64,000 nucleotides of DNA from Rhizobium sp. (GCA_003527225.1 DPXQ01000044.1:1-64000), one strand, 5' to 3'; positions 38,133-48,332 are shown, counted from the first letter of the stretch. Notes: a model not told the origin generated them from the letters alone. Translations and numbers: made by a program.

Positions 38133-39479
38133 ATGTCTTCTGAAATCGATTCCGCCAGTCTTCTTTCCCGTGCCAGTGAACTCGTTGAACTCGCCCTGAA
38201 GGCCGGGGCCGAGAAGGCCGATGCCGTCGTCGTGCGATCTCGTTCGAAATCGGTCAGTGTCCGTCTCGGGAAAGTGGAATCGACGGAGGCCTCCGAAAGC
38301 GACGATTTTTCGCTGCGCGTCTTCATCGGCAAGCAGGTCGCAAGCGTGTCCGCCAATCCGGGCTTCGATCTGAACGCGCTGGCCGAGCGTGCAGTCGCCA
38401 TGGCCAGGGTTTCGCCCGAGGATCCCTTCGCGGGCCTCGCCGATGAGGCCGATCTCGCCCGCTCCTATCCTGATCTCGATCTCTATGATCCGACGGAAGT
38501 GTCGAGCGACGCGCTCCGCGATGCGGCCCTTGCGGCCGAGGAAGCGGCCCTTGCTGTCGATGGCGTCAGCAATTCGGTCGGTGCGGGTGCGTCCGCCGGA
38601 ATGGGGGGCCTCGTCCTCGTAACCTCCCACGGTTTCTCCGGCAGTTACCAGGCTTCCCGCTTCGGTCGCTCGGTCGGTGTGATCGCCGGCGAGGGAACGC
38701 AGATGGAGCGCGACCACGACTACGACAGCCGCCTTTTCTTTGCCGAACTCGATCCGGCGGACGAGATCGGCAAACGGGCCGGCGAACGGGCGGTGCGCCG
38801 TCTCAATCCCCGCCAGGTGGAAACCGGCAAGAATGTCACAGTGGTCTTCGATCCGCGCGTGGCGCGCGGTTTCGTCGGCCATATCGCCGGCGCCATCAAT
38901 GGTGCTTCGGTCGCCCGCAAGACCTCTTTCCTGCGCGACAGTATGGGCAAGCAGGTTCTGAAATCCGGGCTCAACATTACCGACGATCCGCTCAAGGTTC
39001 GCGGCTCTTCGTCCCGTCCCTTCGATGGCGAAGGTGTTCTTGGACAAAGACTGGTGATGATCGAGGACGGTGTCCTGAACCACTGGTTCCTGTCTTCGTC
39101 GGCCGCCCGCGAACTTGGGCTGCACACCAACGGCCGTGGGGCAAGAGGCGGAACCGCCGTTTCGCCGTCATCGACCAATCTGGCGCTGGAACCCGGGACC
39201 ATAGCGCCCGAGGATTTGATCCGCGAAGTGGGCACGGGCTTCTATGTCACGGAACTGATCGGACAAGGTGTCAATATGATCACCGGCGAATACAGCCGCG
39301 GCGCCACCGGCTTCTGGATCGAGAATGGCGAACTCGCATTTCCGGTTTCGGGGGTCACCATCGCCTCGAACCTGAAGGACATGTTCATGCGGGTGACCGC
39401 CGCCAATGATATCGACCGCAAGTTCGGCGTTGCAGCCCCGACCATCGCCATCGAGGGCATGACGCTGGCTGGCCGGTGA
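38133..39479 (+). CDS. pmbA: metalloprotease PmbA/TldE
   Basis: 448 residues of the U62/TldE family. TldD-TldE is a metalloprotease that processes peptide toxins and modified peptides. KSVSVRLGKVESTEASESDDFSLRVF in the N-terminal half and GFYVTELIGQGVNMITGEYSRGATGFWIENG near the end are family hallmarks. TldE lacks the HExxxH metal site, which TldD supplies; TldD is not in this window. The start is ambiguous: ATG 38133 matches homologs, while ATG 38118 is also possible. Confidence 0.92.
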   Translation: MSSEIDSASLLSRASELVELALKAGAEKADAVVVRSRSKSVSVRLGKVESTEASESDDFSLRVFIGKQVASVSANPGFDLNALAERAVAMARVSPEDPFAGLADEADLARSYPDLDLYDPTEVSSDALRDAALAAEEAALAVDGVSNSVGAGASAGMGGLVLVTSHGFSGSYQASRFGRSVGVIAGEGTQMERDHDYDSRLFFAELDPADEIGKRAGERAVRRLNPRQVETGKNVTVVFDPRVARGFVGHIAGAINGASVARKTSFLRDSMGKQVLKSGLNITDDPLKVRGSSSRPFDGEGVLGQRLVMIEDGVLNHWFLSSSAARELGLHTNGRGARGGTAVSPSSTNLALEPGTIAPEDLIREVGTGFYVTELIGQGVNMITGEYSRGATGFWIENGELAFPVSGVTIASNLKDMFMRVTAANDIDRKFGVAAPTIAIEGMTLAGR

Positions 39480-39513
39480 GGCCGTTGAAACGCGCAAGGG
39501 ATTGGCTGCGACC

Positions 39514-40323
39514 ATGACGACCGCCTTGATGTTCGACTGGCAGGCAGATCTGGATCTTATCGCCACTGCGGCGAGGGAGGCGGGCAGTGTAGCACTGACC
39601 TTTTTCGGACAATCTCCCGAAGTCTGGTGGAAGAACGAGGGCCGCTCCCCGGTCAGTGCCGCTGACCATGCCGCCAACAGATGCCTCGAAGAGCAGTTGC
39701 GGGCAGCTCGGCCCGGCTATGGCTGGTTATCGGAAGAGACCGACGACGATCTCGTCCGGCTTGATTGCGAAACCCTTTTCGTCGTCGATCCGATCGATGG
39801 CACACGTGCCTTTATTGCGGGCAAGAATACCTGGTGCGTCAGCGTCGCCGTGGTTCATCGTGGAAAGCCGGTCGCGGGCGTACTCGTGGCCCCCGCCCTT
39901 GGCGAGGAATATTCGGCGACCGCCGAAGGTACGGCACTCAAGAACGGAAAGCCGATTTGCGTTGCGGATTTCCGCCCGTCTGAGCGGCTGCGTGTCGCGA
40001 CGGCGCAGGACGTCGTTAACGCTTTCGACGCCACCATTCGCGCAAGGATAGAGCGCGTCGAGCATATCCCTTCGCTTGCCTACCGCATCGCGATGGTGGC
40101 CGAGGGCCGCATCGATGCCACGCTGGTCAAGCCCAACTCCCATGACTGGGATCTGGCCGCCGCCGATCTCATCCTCGCCCGTGCAGGCGGCAAGCTCGTC
40201 GATCTCAACGGCGATGCCCTCGTCTACAACCGCCCGGAGGTCAGCCATGACGTCCTCTGCGCGGCGACGGAAGGCGAACTTCCGGAACTCCTGAAGCACC
40301 TCCTCCTGTTGCACCGCGGTTGA
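39514..40323 (+). CDS. inositol monophosphatase-family phosphatase (3'(2'),5'-bisphosphate nucleotidase CysQ-like)
   Basis: 269 residues. The metal-binding sequences are GWLSEET (Glu-Glu), DPIDGTRAFIAG and, late, HDWDLAAADLILARAGG. The order pmbA - this gene - DUF4170 is conserved in Rhizobiales as I recall. CysQ removes 3'-phosphoadenosine phosphate made in sulfur assimilation; other members dephosphorylate inositol phosphate or histidinol phosphate, so the substrate is not certain. Start 39514 is the best of several candidates. Confidence 0.85.
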   Translation: MTTALMFDWQADLDLIATAAREAGSVALTFFGQSPEVWWKNEGRSPVSAADHAANRCLEEQLRAARPGYGWLSEETDDDLVRLDCETLFVVDPIDGTRAFIAGKNTWCVSVAVVHRGKPVAGVLVAPALGEEYSATAEGTALKNGKPICVADFRPSERLRVATAQDVVNAFDATIRARIERVEHIPSLAYRIAMVAEGRIDATLVKPNSHDWDLAAADLILARAGGKLVDLNGDALVYNRPEVSHDVLCAATEGELPELLKHLLLLHRG

Positions 40324-40385
40324 CCTTTTCGCCGAAATCGAGCAGAGGAAAGGGGGAGGCGAACGTGAATGGAAAGAAATCTAGA

Positions 40386-40634
40386 ATGACTGAATCCAAC
40401 GATAAAAAGCAGCTTCTTCATCTCGTATTCGGCGGTGAATTGTCCAGCCTCAAGGACGTCCAGTTCGAGGATCTGAATAGCCTCGACATCGTTGGCATCT
40501 TCCCTGATTATGCCAGCGCGCTGGCTGCCTGGAAGGCCAAGGCACAGGCGACTGTGGACAATGCTCATATGCGTTATTTCATCGTTCACATGCATCGCCT
40601 GCTGACCCCGGGCGAAGTCGTCAACGGCCAGTAA
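40386..40634 (+). CDS. DUF4170 small protein
   Basis: 82 residues: MTESNDKKQLLHLVFGGELSS, then DIVGIFPDYASALAAWKAKAQATVD and YFIVHMHRLLTP. A conserved alphaproteobacterial family of unknown function, usually located just before the Kdo/lipid A genes. Upstream in-frame starts would add residues absent in the family. It may be a small regulator of lipid A or Kdo metabolism, which is only a guess from location. Confidence 0.88.
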   Translation: MTESNDKKQLLHLVFGGELSSLKDVQFEDLNSLDIVGIFPDYASALAAWKAKAQATVDNAHMRYFIVHMHRLLTPGEVVNGQ

Positions 40635-40795
40635 TGATATTGCTTTGGGCCGATGCCGCTTGGGCCCCAGTGCCCGGGGGCGGCGGCCGGATGTCACTTT
40701 TTAAACGTAGTCTCGCAGCATTGATTGTTTCAGCGTGGCCAGCCTGATCGAAAGGGCGAAATGGCATTGAAAACAAACACAGGCGGTCCGAACAG
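40635..40795 (+). other. gap where an acyltransferase gene is expected
   Basis: In many Rhizobiales a DUF374 lysophospholipid acyltransferase gene lies between the DUF4170 gene and waaA. Here there are only 161 bases. A short frame from ATG 40691 reads MSLFKRSLAALIVSAWPA and stops; it could be the 5' remnant of such a gene, but the similarity is weak. The segment is more AT-rich than its neighbours. Confidence 0.4.
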
Positions 40796-42121
40796 ATGGC
40801 GATGATCGACGGATTGGCATCGATTGCCATCGCCAGCTACAGCTGGGCGGGTGTCGCGGCCTATCCTTTGGCCGGGCCGCTGCTGGCGTTGCGCGCGGCC
40901 AAGGGCAAGGAAGACCGTGCGCGCCGGTGGGAGCGTTTCGGCTACGCCGCGCTCGATCGCCCGGCGGGACCGCTTGTTTGGGTTCATGCTGCAAGCGTCG
41001 GCGAGACACTGGCGGTCGTTCCCCTGATGCGAGAGCTGCGCCGCCGCAACATCAACGTGCTCTTGACCACCGGGACAGTGACGTCCGCCGAACTCGTCCG
41101 CTTCAGGCTCAATGGCGAAATTCTCCATCAATATGTGCCGCTGGACATGAAGCCGGCAATCCGCCGCTTTCTCGACTATTGGCAGCCAGACCTCGCAATC
41201 TCGGTCGAATCCGAAATCTGGCCCGCGACCCTGGCGGAACTGCGCAAACGCCACATCCCACAGATCCTCGTGAACGCCCGGATGTCGGACCGGTCCTTCG
41301 ACCGCTGGAGCCGCCATCTCTCGATCGCCGAGGCCCTGTTCTCAAAGCTTGCTCTGGTTATCGCCCAGTCGGATGTGGATGCCGAGCGTTTCCGCGATCT
41401 CGGCGCCTGGCCGGTCAGCGTTTCCGGGAACATCAAGGTCGACGGTGACGCGCCGCCCTGCGACGAGGCTCTGCTATCGCGCTATCGCGAACAGATCGGC
41501 GAACGAAAGACCTGGGCTGCGATCTCCACCTTCGAAGGCGAGGAGAAGGTCGCGATGATGGTTCATCGGGCCCTGAAGGCGCATACCGGTTTGCTGACGA
41601 TTGTCGTTCCCCGCCATCCCGAGCGCTGCGACGAGATTGAGGCGATGATGGTGGAAAAGGGGTTCACTGTGGCGCGGCGGACTCGCGGCGACACCGTGAC
41701 GCCGGAAACCGACATCCTGTTAGGCGACACGATCGGCGAGATGGGGCTTTTCCTGCGGCTGACGGAGATCGCATTCGTCGGGCGTTCGCTCACTGCCGAG
41801 GGCGGGCAGAATCCGCTGGAGCCGGCCATGCTCGGTTGCGCCGTCCTGTCTGGCCCGAATGTGGGCAACTTCCGCGAGAGCTACCAGCGTCTCGTGCGCA
41901 ACGGCAATGCGCGCATCGTCCGCGATGCCGAAATGCTGGCGAAGGCAGTGCATTTCCTGTCCTCGAATGATCTCGCGCGCCACAAGATGGTCGATGCAGG
42001 CATGGAGAGCATACAGGAGATGCGAGGCGCCCTGAATGCGACCATCAAGGGGCTGGAACCCTATATCAATCCGCTGACCGTGAAGGCGAGGCTGGAGCCG
42101 CGCGTTGCGAGCCAGGGCTGA
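40796..42121 (+). CDS. waaA: 3-deoxy-D-manno-octulosonic acid transferase WaaA (KdtA)
   Basis: 441 residues. Transfers Kdo from CMP-Kdo to lipid IVA at the inner membrane. An N-terminal membrane anchor (residues 5-30) precedes a GT-B fold with VWVHAASVGETLA, whose Glu is the conserved catalytic residue, and VSGNIKVDG plus SLTAEGGQNPLEPA in the C-terminal half. Start could be 40796 or the ATG two codons later. Forms a lipid A block with lpxK. Confidence 0.94.
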   Translation: MAMIDGLASIAIASYSWAGVAAYPLAGPLLALRAAKGKEDRARRWERFGYAALDRPAGPLVWVHAASVGETLAVVPLMRELRRRNINVLLTTGTVTSAELVRFRLNGEILHQYVPLDMKPAIRRFLDYWQPDLAISVESEIWPATLAELRKRHIPQILVNARMSDRSFDRWSRHLSIAEALFSKLALVIAQSDVDAERFRDLGAWPVSVSGNIKVDGDAPPCDEALLSRYREQIGERKTWAAISTFEGEEKVAMMVHRALKAHTGLLTIVVPRHPERCDEIEAMMVEKGFTVARRTRGDTVTPETDILLGDTIGEMGLFLRLTEIAFVGRSLTAEGGQNPLEPAMLGCAVLSGPNVGNFRESYQRLVRNGNARIVRDAEMLAKAVHFLSSNDLARHKMVDAGMESIQEMRGALNATIKGLEPYINPLTVKARLEPRVASQG

Positions 42122-42144
42122 GGGCGAAAGCGGGAACGGTGCAG

Positions 42145-42852
42145 ATGAAGTGGGGCGGAAACATCGCCGGCATCCTTTTTGACAAGGACGGCACGCTTCT
42201 CGATTTCGACGAAAGCTGGGCGCCGGTCAATCGTCGGCTCGCGCTGCTTGCCGCCTCCGGCGATACCGCGCTGGCCGACCGTCTGCTCCTTGCCTGCGGC
42301 ATGGATCCGGCAAGCGGGCATATCGTGCCCGACAGTCTGTTCGCGGCCGGCAACACGCGCGAGATTGCCGAGGGTCTGGTGGCTGCCGGATCGCCGATCG
42401 ACAGCCAGGTGCTGACCCCGATGCTGGACGAGCTTTTCGCCAGTTCGGCGGAACTCTCGGTTCCGGTCACCGAATTGGCGCCGCTCTTTTCGAGCCTGCA
42501 CGGGCGCGGTTACAAGCTCGGGATTGCCTCGAGCGACAATGAAAGGTCGATCCGCCATATCGTCGACCGTTTCGGCATTTCCAGCTATGTGGATTTCGTC
42601 GCCGGCTATGACAGCGGTCACGGCTCGAAGCCGGAACCGGGAATGGTCCTGGAGTTCTGCCGGGCGACCGGGCTTGAGCCCCATCAGGTGGCGGTGGTCG
42701 GAGACAACAATCACGACATGCATATGGGTCGGAACGCCGGCGCGGGCCTCAAGGTCGCGGTGCTGAGTGGCACGGGTTCGCGCGCGACGCTCGAAGCCGC
42801 CAGCGACATCTGCCTGAACGACATTACGGAGCTCGAAGCTCTGCTTTCGTGA
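42145..42852 (+). CDS. HAD-family phosphatase (Gph-like)
   Basis: 235 residues. Motif I ILFDKDGTLLDFDESW, motif II GIASSDNERS, motif III SKPEPGMVLEF and motif IV VVGDNNHDMHMGRNAGAG give a complete phosphatase. The helical cap and GTLLDFD are typical of phosphoglycolate phosphatase-like proteins. Lying between waaA and lpxK, it could be involved in Kdo metabolism, for example as a KdsC-like phosphatase, but the fold type differs (KdsC lacks a cap). The start at 42145 (ATG) is chosen over GTG 42139. Confidence 0.85.
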   Translation: MKWGGNIAGILFDKDGTLLDFDESWAPVNRRLALLAASGDTALADRLLLACGMDPASGHIVPDSLFAAGNTREIAEGLVAAGSPIDSQVLTPMLDELFASSAELSVPVTELAPLFSSLHGRGYKLGIASSDNERSIRHIVDRFGISSYVDFVAGYDSGHGSKPEPGMVLEFCRATGLEPHQVAVVGDNNHDMHMGRNAGAGLKVAVLSGTGSRATLEAASDICLNDITELEALLS

Positions 42853-42989
42853 GAGCGCCATCGGCCGAAGGTAGTCGCCCCTCATCCGAGACGGCTTGAC
42901 GAATGGCACTTGCCTGCGGTCTTTTGCTAATATGATTAATAATGCCTTACCGGCAAGGCCTCGCGAGGAGGCCGGAGGGAACTGACACC

Positions 42990-44033
42990 ATGGTATCGGA
43001 AGCACCACCGTTCTGGTGGACCAAACCGGATTGGCGGGCTTGGGCCTTGTCGCCGCTATCCTTCGTCTATGGGCAGATCGCCGGCCGTCGCATGGCCAGA
43101 AACAGGCGGCAATCGTCTCCTGTGCCGGTCGTCTGTGTCGGGAATTTCACGGTTGGCGGCGCGGGCAAGACCCCGACCGTTCTCGCCCTTGTCCGTGCCG
43201 CAAAGGCGCAGGGGCTGACGCCCGGAGTGCTCAGTCGTGGCTATGGCGGTTCTCTCGATGTCACGACCGTGGTCGACCCGGATCACCACCGCTCCGTCGA
43301 TGTCGGCGACGAACCTCTGTTGCTGGCCCGTCATGCCTTGACGGTCATCTCGCGCAAGCGCGTCGCCGGCGCGCGCCGGCTCGTCGACGAAGGCGCGGAC
43401 ATCATCATCATGGACGATGGTTTCCAGAGTGCGCGTCTGGCCGTCGATTTCGCTCTGGTCGTCATCGATACGGTGCGCGGCATCGGCAACGGCCATCTCG
43501 TGCCGGGCGGACCGGTGCGCGCGCCGATCCGCGTCCAGATGCGGTATCTCGATGCCATCCTGAAGGTGGGAAACGGCAACGCCGCAGACCGTCTTGTCCG
43601 TCAGGCGGCCCGCGCCGGAAAACCCATCTACGTGGCGTCTCTTTCACCGCACGGCGATGCGGGGCTTGCGGGCCAGCGCCTTCTGGCCTTTGCAGGCATA
43701 GCCGATCCTGACAAGTTCTACCGCACTCTGGGTGACCTCGGGGCCGAGGTCGTCGAGCAGCGGTCCTTTCCCGATCATCACCATCTGAACGACGACGAGA
43801 TCGCCGATTTGCTCGATCACGCGGCGGCCAATGGCCTGCAATTGGCAACGACTGCGAAGGATTTGGTGCGCCTCAAGGGTGCAAACGGTCGCGCGGCCGA
43901 ACTCGCCGCCAAATGTCGGGTGGTCGAGGTGGATATGGTTTTCGACGATCCGAACGCGCCGGCGAAGATTCTGGACAGGGCAATCGAGGTACATCGTGCC
44001 CGTCGGCTCAAGGAGGGTCGCTTCGGCCGATAG
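42990..44033 (+). CDS. lpxK: tetraacyldisaccharide 4'-kinase LpxK
   Basis: 347 residues. Phosphorylates the 4' position of the lipid A precursor to lipid IVA at the inner membrane. N-terminal anchor [25 protein letters not shown]-loop [14 protein letters not shown]; Walker-B-like [18 protein letters not shown] late. GGAGGGA ten bases before the ATG at 42990. A 137-bp gap separates it from the HAD gene. It ends two bases before the convergent DUF2093 gene. Confidence 0.95.
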   Translation: MVSEAPPFWWTKPDWRAWALSPLSFVYGQIAGRRMARNRRQSSPVPVVCVGNFTVGGAGKTPTVLALVRAAKAQGLTPGVLSRGYGGSLDVTTVVDPDHHRSVDVGDEPLLLARHALTVISRKRVAGARRLVDEGADIIIMDDGFQSARLAVDFALVVIDTVRGIGNGHLVPGGPVRAPIRVQMRYLDAILKVGNGNAADRLVRQAARAGKPIYVASLSPHGDAGLAGQRLLAFAGIADPDKFYRTLGDLGAEVVEQRSFPDHHHLNDDEIADLLDHAAANGLQLATTAKDLVRLKGANGRAAELAAKCRVVEVDMVFDDPNAPAKILDRAIEVHRARRLKEGRFGR

Positions 44034-44035
44034 TA

Positions 44036-44266
44036 TCAGCTCTTCTGCACCGGAAGTGCGCCGGCCCGCTTCTCCGCCTCGAAGGAGGCCGCCGCATCCG
44101 CATAGGGTTCCTGGCGCGCCACGCTCCAGTAACGCAGCTCGTCGATCATGATCGGCTTTCCGGTCATCGCGCAGATGACATAGGAGCCCGGCGACAGGAT
44201 CTGGAAGTCGGCATCAAGATAGCGGATTTTCGCCTCACGGTTTCCGCTGCCTTCAAAACGGTTCAT
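44036..44266 (-). CDS. DUF2093 small protein
   Basis: 76 residues: MNRFEGSGNREAKIRYLDADFQILSPGSYVICAMTGKPI, then DELRYWSVARQEPYADAAAS. It contains the strongly conserved core of this alphaproteobacterial family. Function unknown. It lies between lpxK (convergent) and mutL (same strand), the usual rhizobial order. Confidence 0.92.
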   Translation of the reverse strand: MNRFEGSGNREAKIRYLDADFQILSPGSYVICAMTGKPIMIDELRYWSVARQEPYADAAASFEAEKRAGALPVQKS

Positions 44267-44332
44267 GTCAGATCACTCCTTCGCGCGTCATCGCATTGCA
44301 ATAACCCGCGACTTGACGGAATTCCAGCACTA

Positions 44333-46141
44333 TCAGCTGCGGCCAAACAGCCGCTCTATGTCCGAAAGCTTGAGTTCCACATAGGTCGGCCGCCCGTGAT
44401 TGCACTGGCCGGAGCCGGGCGTTTCCTCCATTTGCCGCAACAGCGCGTTCATCTCCTCGACCTTCAGGAGCCGTCCGGAGCGGACGGAACCATGGCAGGC
44501 CATCGTTGCTGCGACATGCTCGAGCCTCGCGGCGAGCCCTTGCGCGGTGTCCCATTCGGCGATCTCGTCCGCCAGCTGATGGACGAGGCCATGGATGTCC
44601 ATTTCGCCGAGCATGGCCGGCGTTTCGCGCACGGCGATGGCGCCGGGACCGAAGCGTTCGATCGAAAGACCGAGCTGTTCCAGCCCTTCCGCATGCGCCA
44701 TCAGCCGGTCGCAGTCCTCCTCCGGCAGATCGATGATCTCCGGTATCAGCAGGCCCTGCGACGGCAATCGCCGTCCGCTCAGAGCCTTGCGCATCTGCTC
44801 GAATACCAGACGCTCGTGCGCTGCGTGCTGGTCAACGATGACGAGCCCGTCCCGTGTCTGCGCGACAATGTAGTTGGCGTGAACCTGCGCCCTTGCAGCA
44901 CCGAGCGGAAAGTTGGCCGTCTCGGGCGCCGCGGCGCTCGTTGCGGCTTGTTGCTCGGCGCGGGCCGCCGGCATCACGACCGTATCGAAACCGGCCTGCG
45001 TTCCTTCGCCGAAGCCGCCCGTCTGCGAGCCGGTCATGGGGCGATAGGGCGAGGTTTCCGCGCTCCAACCATAGGAAGCGGGCGCGGGCGGCGGCGGTCT
45101 GAAACCGGGGCGGAAAGCGCGCAGCATTCCGCCGGCGCCAGTCGTCGACGCCCGGTCGCCCTCGCGCTTCAGTGCCTCGCGGATAGCTCCGACGATCAGG
45201 CCGCGGACGAGTCCCGGATCACGGAAACGGACGTCGGATTTCGCCGGATGGACATTGACGTCGACCAGTGCCGGGTCAATGTCGATCGACAGAACCGCCA
45301 CCGGATAGCGGCCCTGGGGAATCGTTTCGGCATAGGCGCCGCGGATTGCTCCGAGGATCTGCTTGTCCTGTACCGGGCGGCCGTTGACGAAGGCATACTG
45401 GTGGGTGGAATTGCCCCGGTTGAAGGTCGGAAGGCCGGCAAAGCCACCCAGCCGCACATCCTCACGCTCGGCATCGAGCGCGATCGCATTGTCGCGGAAA
45501 TCGGCGCCCAGGATCTGGGCGATGCGGGCAAGATGATCGGTCCCCGTCGCGGCGAATTCTAGCGTCGAGCGGTCGCTTCCCGAAAGCACGAAGCGGATGT
45601 TCGGAAAGGCAATCGCCATGCGCTTGACGACCTCGGTGATCGCGGCTGCTTCAGCCCTTTCGCTTTTCAGGAATTTCAGCCGCGCCGGGGTCGCGAAAAA
45701 CAGGTCGCGCACTTCGACGGTCGTGCCGGGATTGGCGGCGACGGGGCGCAAGGGGGAGACCTTTCCGCCGGCGACGCTGATTTCAGCCCCTTCTGGGCTG
45801 CCCGGCCGTCGGCTGGCGATCGACAGCTTGGCGACGGAGCCGATCGAGGGCAGCGCCTCGCCACGGAAACCGAGGCTGCGGATATCGAAGAGCGTATCGG
45901 TGATCTTCGAGGTGCAGTGCCGGCGTATCGCGAGTTCCAGATCGGCCGCGTCCATGCCGCTGCCATTGTCTGTTACGCGAAGCAGACTCTTGCCACCTCC
46001 GGCGGTCGCGATCTCGATGCGGCTTGCACCGGCGTCGATGGCGTTTTCGATCAGTTCCTTGGCCGCGCTCGCCGGTCTTTCAATGACTTCGCCGGCGGCG
46101 ATCTGGTTGATCAGGGTTTCGGATAATTGCTGGATGGCCAT
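44333..46141 (-). CDS. mutL: DNA mismatch repair protein MutL with endonuclease motif
   Basis: 602 residues. N-terminal GHKL ATPase: [28 protein letters not shown]. The C-terminal dimerisation domain holds [12 protein letters not shown] at residues 437-448, matching DQHA(x)2E(x)4E, the nicking motif of MutL endonucleases in bacteria that lack Mut[10 protein letters not shown] and CNHGRP close the metal site. So strand incision here is made by MutL itself. AAGGAGA precedes the ATG at 46141. Confidence 0.96.
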   Translation of the reverse strand: MAIQQLSETLINQIAAGEVIERPASAAKELIENAIDAGASRIEIATAGGGKSLLRVTDNGSGMDAADLELAIRRHCTSKITDTLFDIRSLGFRGEALPSIGSVAKLSIASRRPGSPEGAEISVAGGKVSPLRPVAANPGTTVEVRDLFFATPARLKFLKSERAEAAAITEVVKRMAIAFPNIRFVLSGSDRSTLEFAATGTDHLARIAQILGADFRDNAIALDAEREDVRLGGFAGLPTFNRGNSTHQYAFVNGRPVQDKQILGAIRGAYAETIPQGRYPVAVLSIDIDPALVDVNVHPAKSDVRFRDPGLVRGLIVGAIREALKREGDRASTTGAGGMLRAFRPGFRPPPPAPASYGWSAETSPYRPMTGSQTGGFGEGTQAGFDTVVMPAARAEQQAATSAAAPETANFPLGAARAQVHANYIVAQTRDGLVIVDQHAAHERLVFEQMRKALSGRRLPSQGLLIPEIIDLPEEDCDRLMAHAEGLEQLGLSIERFGPGAIAVRETPAMLGEMDIHGLVHQLADEIAEWDTAQGLAARLEHVAATMACHGSVRSGRLLKVEEMNALLRQMEETPGSGQCNHGRPTYVELKLSDIERLFGRS

Positions 46142-46517
46142 TCTCTCCTTTTCTCGGATTCGCGGCGAAGTGGAAAGGCCAAAGTGGCGAAAGCCCCACA
46201 AATCCGCCTGTGGCCGTCACCAGCCGGTTGCGGAATTTAATATCGCGTTAAGGATAAGGCACTAACTTCGGTTGTGTATTGAATTGATTACCAGGAACGA
46301 CTGGTTGTCCAGAGCTGGAGGGGAGGCCGATTGCTGGAGCCGTCATTCCGTCAAATCCTTTCTTTGGCTGCGTCAGGTCGGCACCAGCATGCTTGCTCAT
46401 ATCTGACCGCAATTTGTTCATGGCATTGGATGCGGTCGCTTTGCGATTCTTCGAGGCAATAATGTGAAAGACTTTGCAGCAGTCCCTGCCGGAGAAAGAC
46501 TGAAGGGGAACGACCTG
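46142..46517. other. mutL / sensor divergent intergenic region
   Basis: 376 bases between the divergent mutL and PAS-receiver genes. It is somewhat AT-rich near 46235-46300. A minus-strand frame at 46248-46421 would encode 57 residues (MNKLRSDMSKHAGADLTQPK...) but has no ribosome site or known relatives. Otherwise it probably holds the two promoters; no clear -35/-10 pair stood out. Confidence 0.5.
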
Positions 46518-48206
46518 ATGGGCGATATGGCATCCGGGGATGCGCAATTGCAGACGACGGTGCTCGATGCCGTGTCAGACGCCCTTTCCGCTGCTTTCAT
46601 CATCTACGACAAGAATGACGAGATGATCTATGCGAGCCGTCTGGTGCGCAACTACTTTCCTGTGCCGCAGAACTACCTTTTGCCCGGTACGCGGCTGCGG
46701 GAGTTCCTCGGCGCCGTCTATGACGCCGGTGGACGGCACAATTGCTCTCCGGCCAACGTCAAGGGAAGCGGTGGTGGTCGGGAGGAATGGATCGCTGAGC
46801 ATATCGCTGCACATTGGCGGGAGCGCTCGGACTTTCAGGAGCGCGACGCGCACAACCGTTGGACGAAATATTCGAAGCGCCGGCTGCCCTCGGGATACGG
46901 CCTCTGCGTCATCACCGACATTACCGAGCAGAAGAAGCGCGAGGAGCAGTGGCGTGCCGATGTCGAGAGGGTGCAACTGACCGAGGAGATCCTCGACAAT
47001 CTGCCTCACCCGATCTACGTCCAGGATCGCGACCTTACGCTGGTGGCCGTCAACAAGGCGTTCTGCGCCAAGATGGCAACAGGGGCCGAAGGTGTTCTCG
47101 GCAAGAACGTCAAGGATGTCTTCGACACTCAACTCTCGGCCCGCCTCGATGCGGCCGGCCGGCATGTCCTCGAAACTGGCATCCCATCTGCTATTTCGGC
47201 AGGTATATCATGTCCCGGACGGGAGGAGGTGCCCGTCTTGGTCCGCAGCCGCCGCGTCGGCAAGCCGGGACGGTATTTCGTCGTAACGAGCCTCGACGAT
47301 CTGGCCGAGATCGCGCCCGACGGCGAGGCCAACGGCGCGGCCGAGACACGTACCGAACCGGCGCCACGGATTGCTCTCGCCGAACCGATCACGGGCGAGG
47401 TTCGTATGGACGATCGTCTGCCCGAGGTGGCGGATCTTGCCGGCCGCAAGATCTTGCTGGTGACCACTGATAACGATTTCGAGGCACGGAGCCTGAAAAC
47501 GCTGGCAAAGCTTGGCATCGAGGCCTGCTCCGTGCATGACGCGGATGAGGAGGAGGCCTTTCTCAACGTTGCAAGATCCGAAGGCGTCGCCATCGACCTC
47601 GTCGTCGTCGACACGCAGATGGAGTTGAAATGTCTGGAACTGGCGGAGCTGTACGGCGTTGACGCGCTGACACTGGACAACTTCCAGCTCGACACCGAGC
47701 TCGCCTTTCGCGTCGCCCAGCACCTTGGCGGATTGGAGCACTCCGGTTCGCAGGCCGATGATTGGGAGATCACGACGGGAGACGACGGTATCATGCCGAA
47801 GACGGGCGGGGCGGATCCGGTCGTCCTCGTCGCGGAGGACAACGAAATAAACCAGATCGTGTTTTCGCAGATACTGGACGGCCTGGGCTTCCGTTACCGG
47901 ATCGCGTCGACTGGCGAGGAGGCGCTCCGCCTATGGCAGGAACTGCGCCCGCAGATCGTTCTGATGGACATCACGCTGCCGGATATGAACGGGTTCGAAG
48001 TTTGCCGGCGCATCAGGGAACTGGGGCGGGTCTGCGGCTGCGAGACCCCGGTCATCGGGGTACTTGTCCATGCCTTTGAGCGCGACAGGGAAGATTGCGT
48101 CGCTGCCGGCATGAACGACGTCGTCCTGAAGCCGCTGAGCCCCGACATTATCGAGGGCGTATTTCAGCGCTTCATCCCCGGTTATGTTGGCCTGTCGATT
48201 GGTTGA
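46518..48206 (+). CDS. PAS-PAS-receiver protein without kinase domain
   Basis: 562 residues. Two PAS-type domains (about residues 12-135, ending GYGLCVITDITEQKKREE, and 140-265, starting EILDNLPHPIYVQDRDLTLVAVN), a degenerate receiver-like domain (310-405, KILLVTTDNDFEARSLKTL), and a complete C-terminal receiver (440-562, VVLVAEDNEINQIVFSQIL, with Asp484 in LMDITLPD). No HisKA or HATPase module is seen, so it cannot autophosphorylate; it must take phosphate from another kinase. The start at 46518 follows GAAGGGGAA; GTG 46464 is also open. A GGDEF-EAL gene follows. Confidence 0.85.
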   Translation: MGDMASGDAQLQTTVLDAVSDALSAAFIIYDKNDEMIYASRLVRNYFPVPQNYLLPGTRLREFLGAVYDAGGRHNCSPANVKGSGGGREEWIAEHIAAHWRERSDFQERDAHNRWTKYSKRRLPSGYGLCVITDITEQKKREEQWRADVERVQLTEEILDNLPHPIYVQDRDLTLVAVNKAFCAKMATGAEGVLGKNVKDVFDTQLSARLDAAGRHVLETGIPSAISAGISCPGREEVPVLVRSRRVGKPGRYFVVTSLDDLAEIAPDGEANGAAETRTEPAPRIALAEPITGEVRMDDRLPEVADLAGRKILLVTTDNDFEARSLKTLAKLGIEACSVHDADEEEAFLNVARSEGVAIDLVVVDTQMELKCLELAELYGVDALTLDNFQLDTELAFRVAQHLGGLEHSGSQADDWEITTGDDGIMPKTGGADPVVLVAEDNEINQIVFSQILDGLGFRYRIASTGEEALRLWQELRPQIVLMDITLPDMNGFEVCRRIRELGRVCGCETPVIGVLVHAFERDREDCVAAGMNDVVLKPLSPDIIEGVFQRFIPGYVGLSIG

Positions 48207-48332
48207 AAGGCTGTCAACCCCCTAAATCATGGACTGTGGCGGGCAGCCAAGATCGCGAAATTGCTATTATATTTTTAATGATTCCCACCCATTCTCCCTA
48301 TTTGGAACAGGACTCTCTCCAGGAATCCGTGG

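Noticed and set aside
36305..38143. 612-codon plus-strand frame
   Set aside because: Antisense to the CPA2 antiporter gene; its product is a low-complexity Asp/Glu/Gly/Arg-rich sequence typical of shadows.
42896..42933. Possible promoter before lpxK (TTGACG and TAATAT)
   Set aside because: The spacing of 26 bases is too long for a sigma-70 promoter.
43913..45562. 549-codon plus-strand frame
   Set aside because: Antisense to mutL and DUF2093, both clear genes.
46248..46421. 57-codon frame (MNKLRSDMSKHAG...) upstream of mutL
   Set aside because: Could be a small gene, but it has no ribosome-binding site and I recognise no relatives; kept only as a note.
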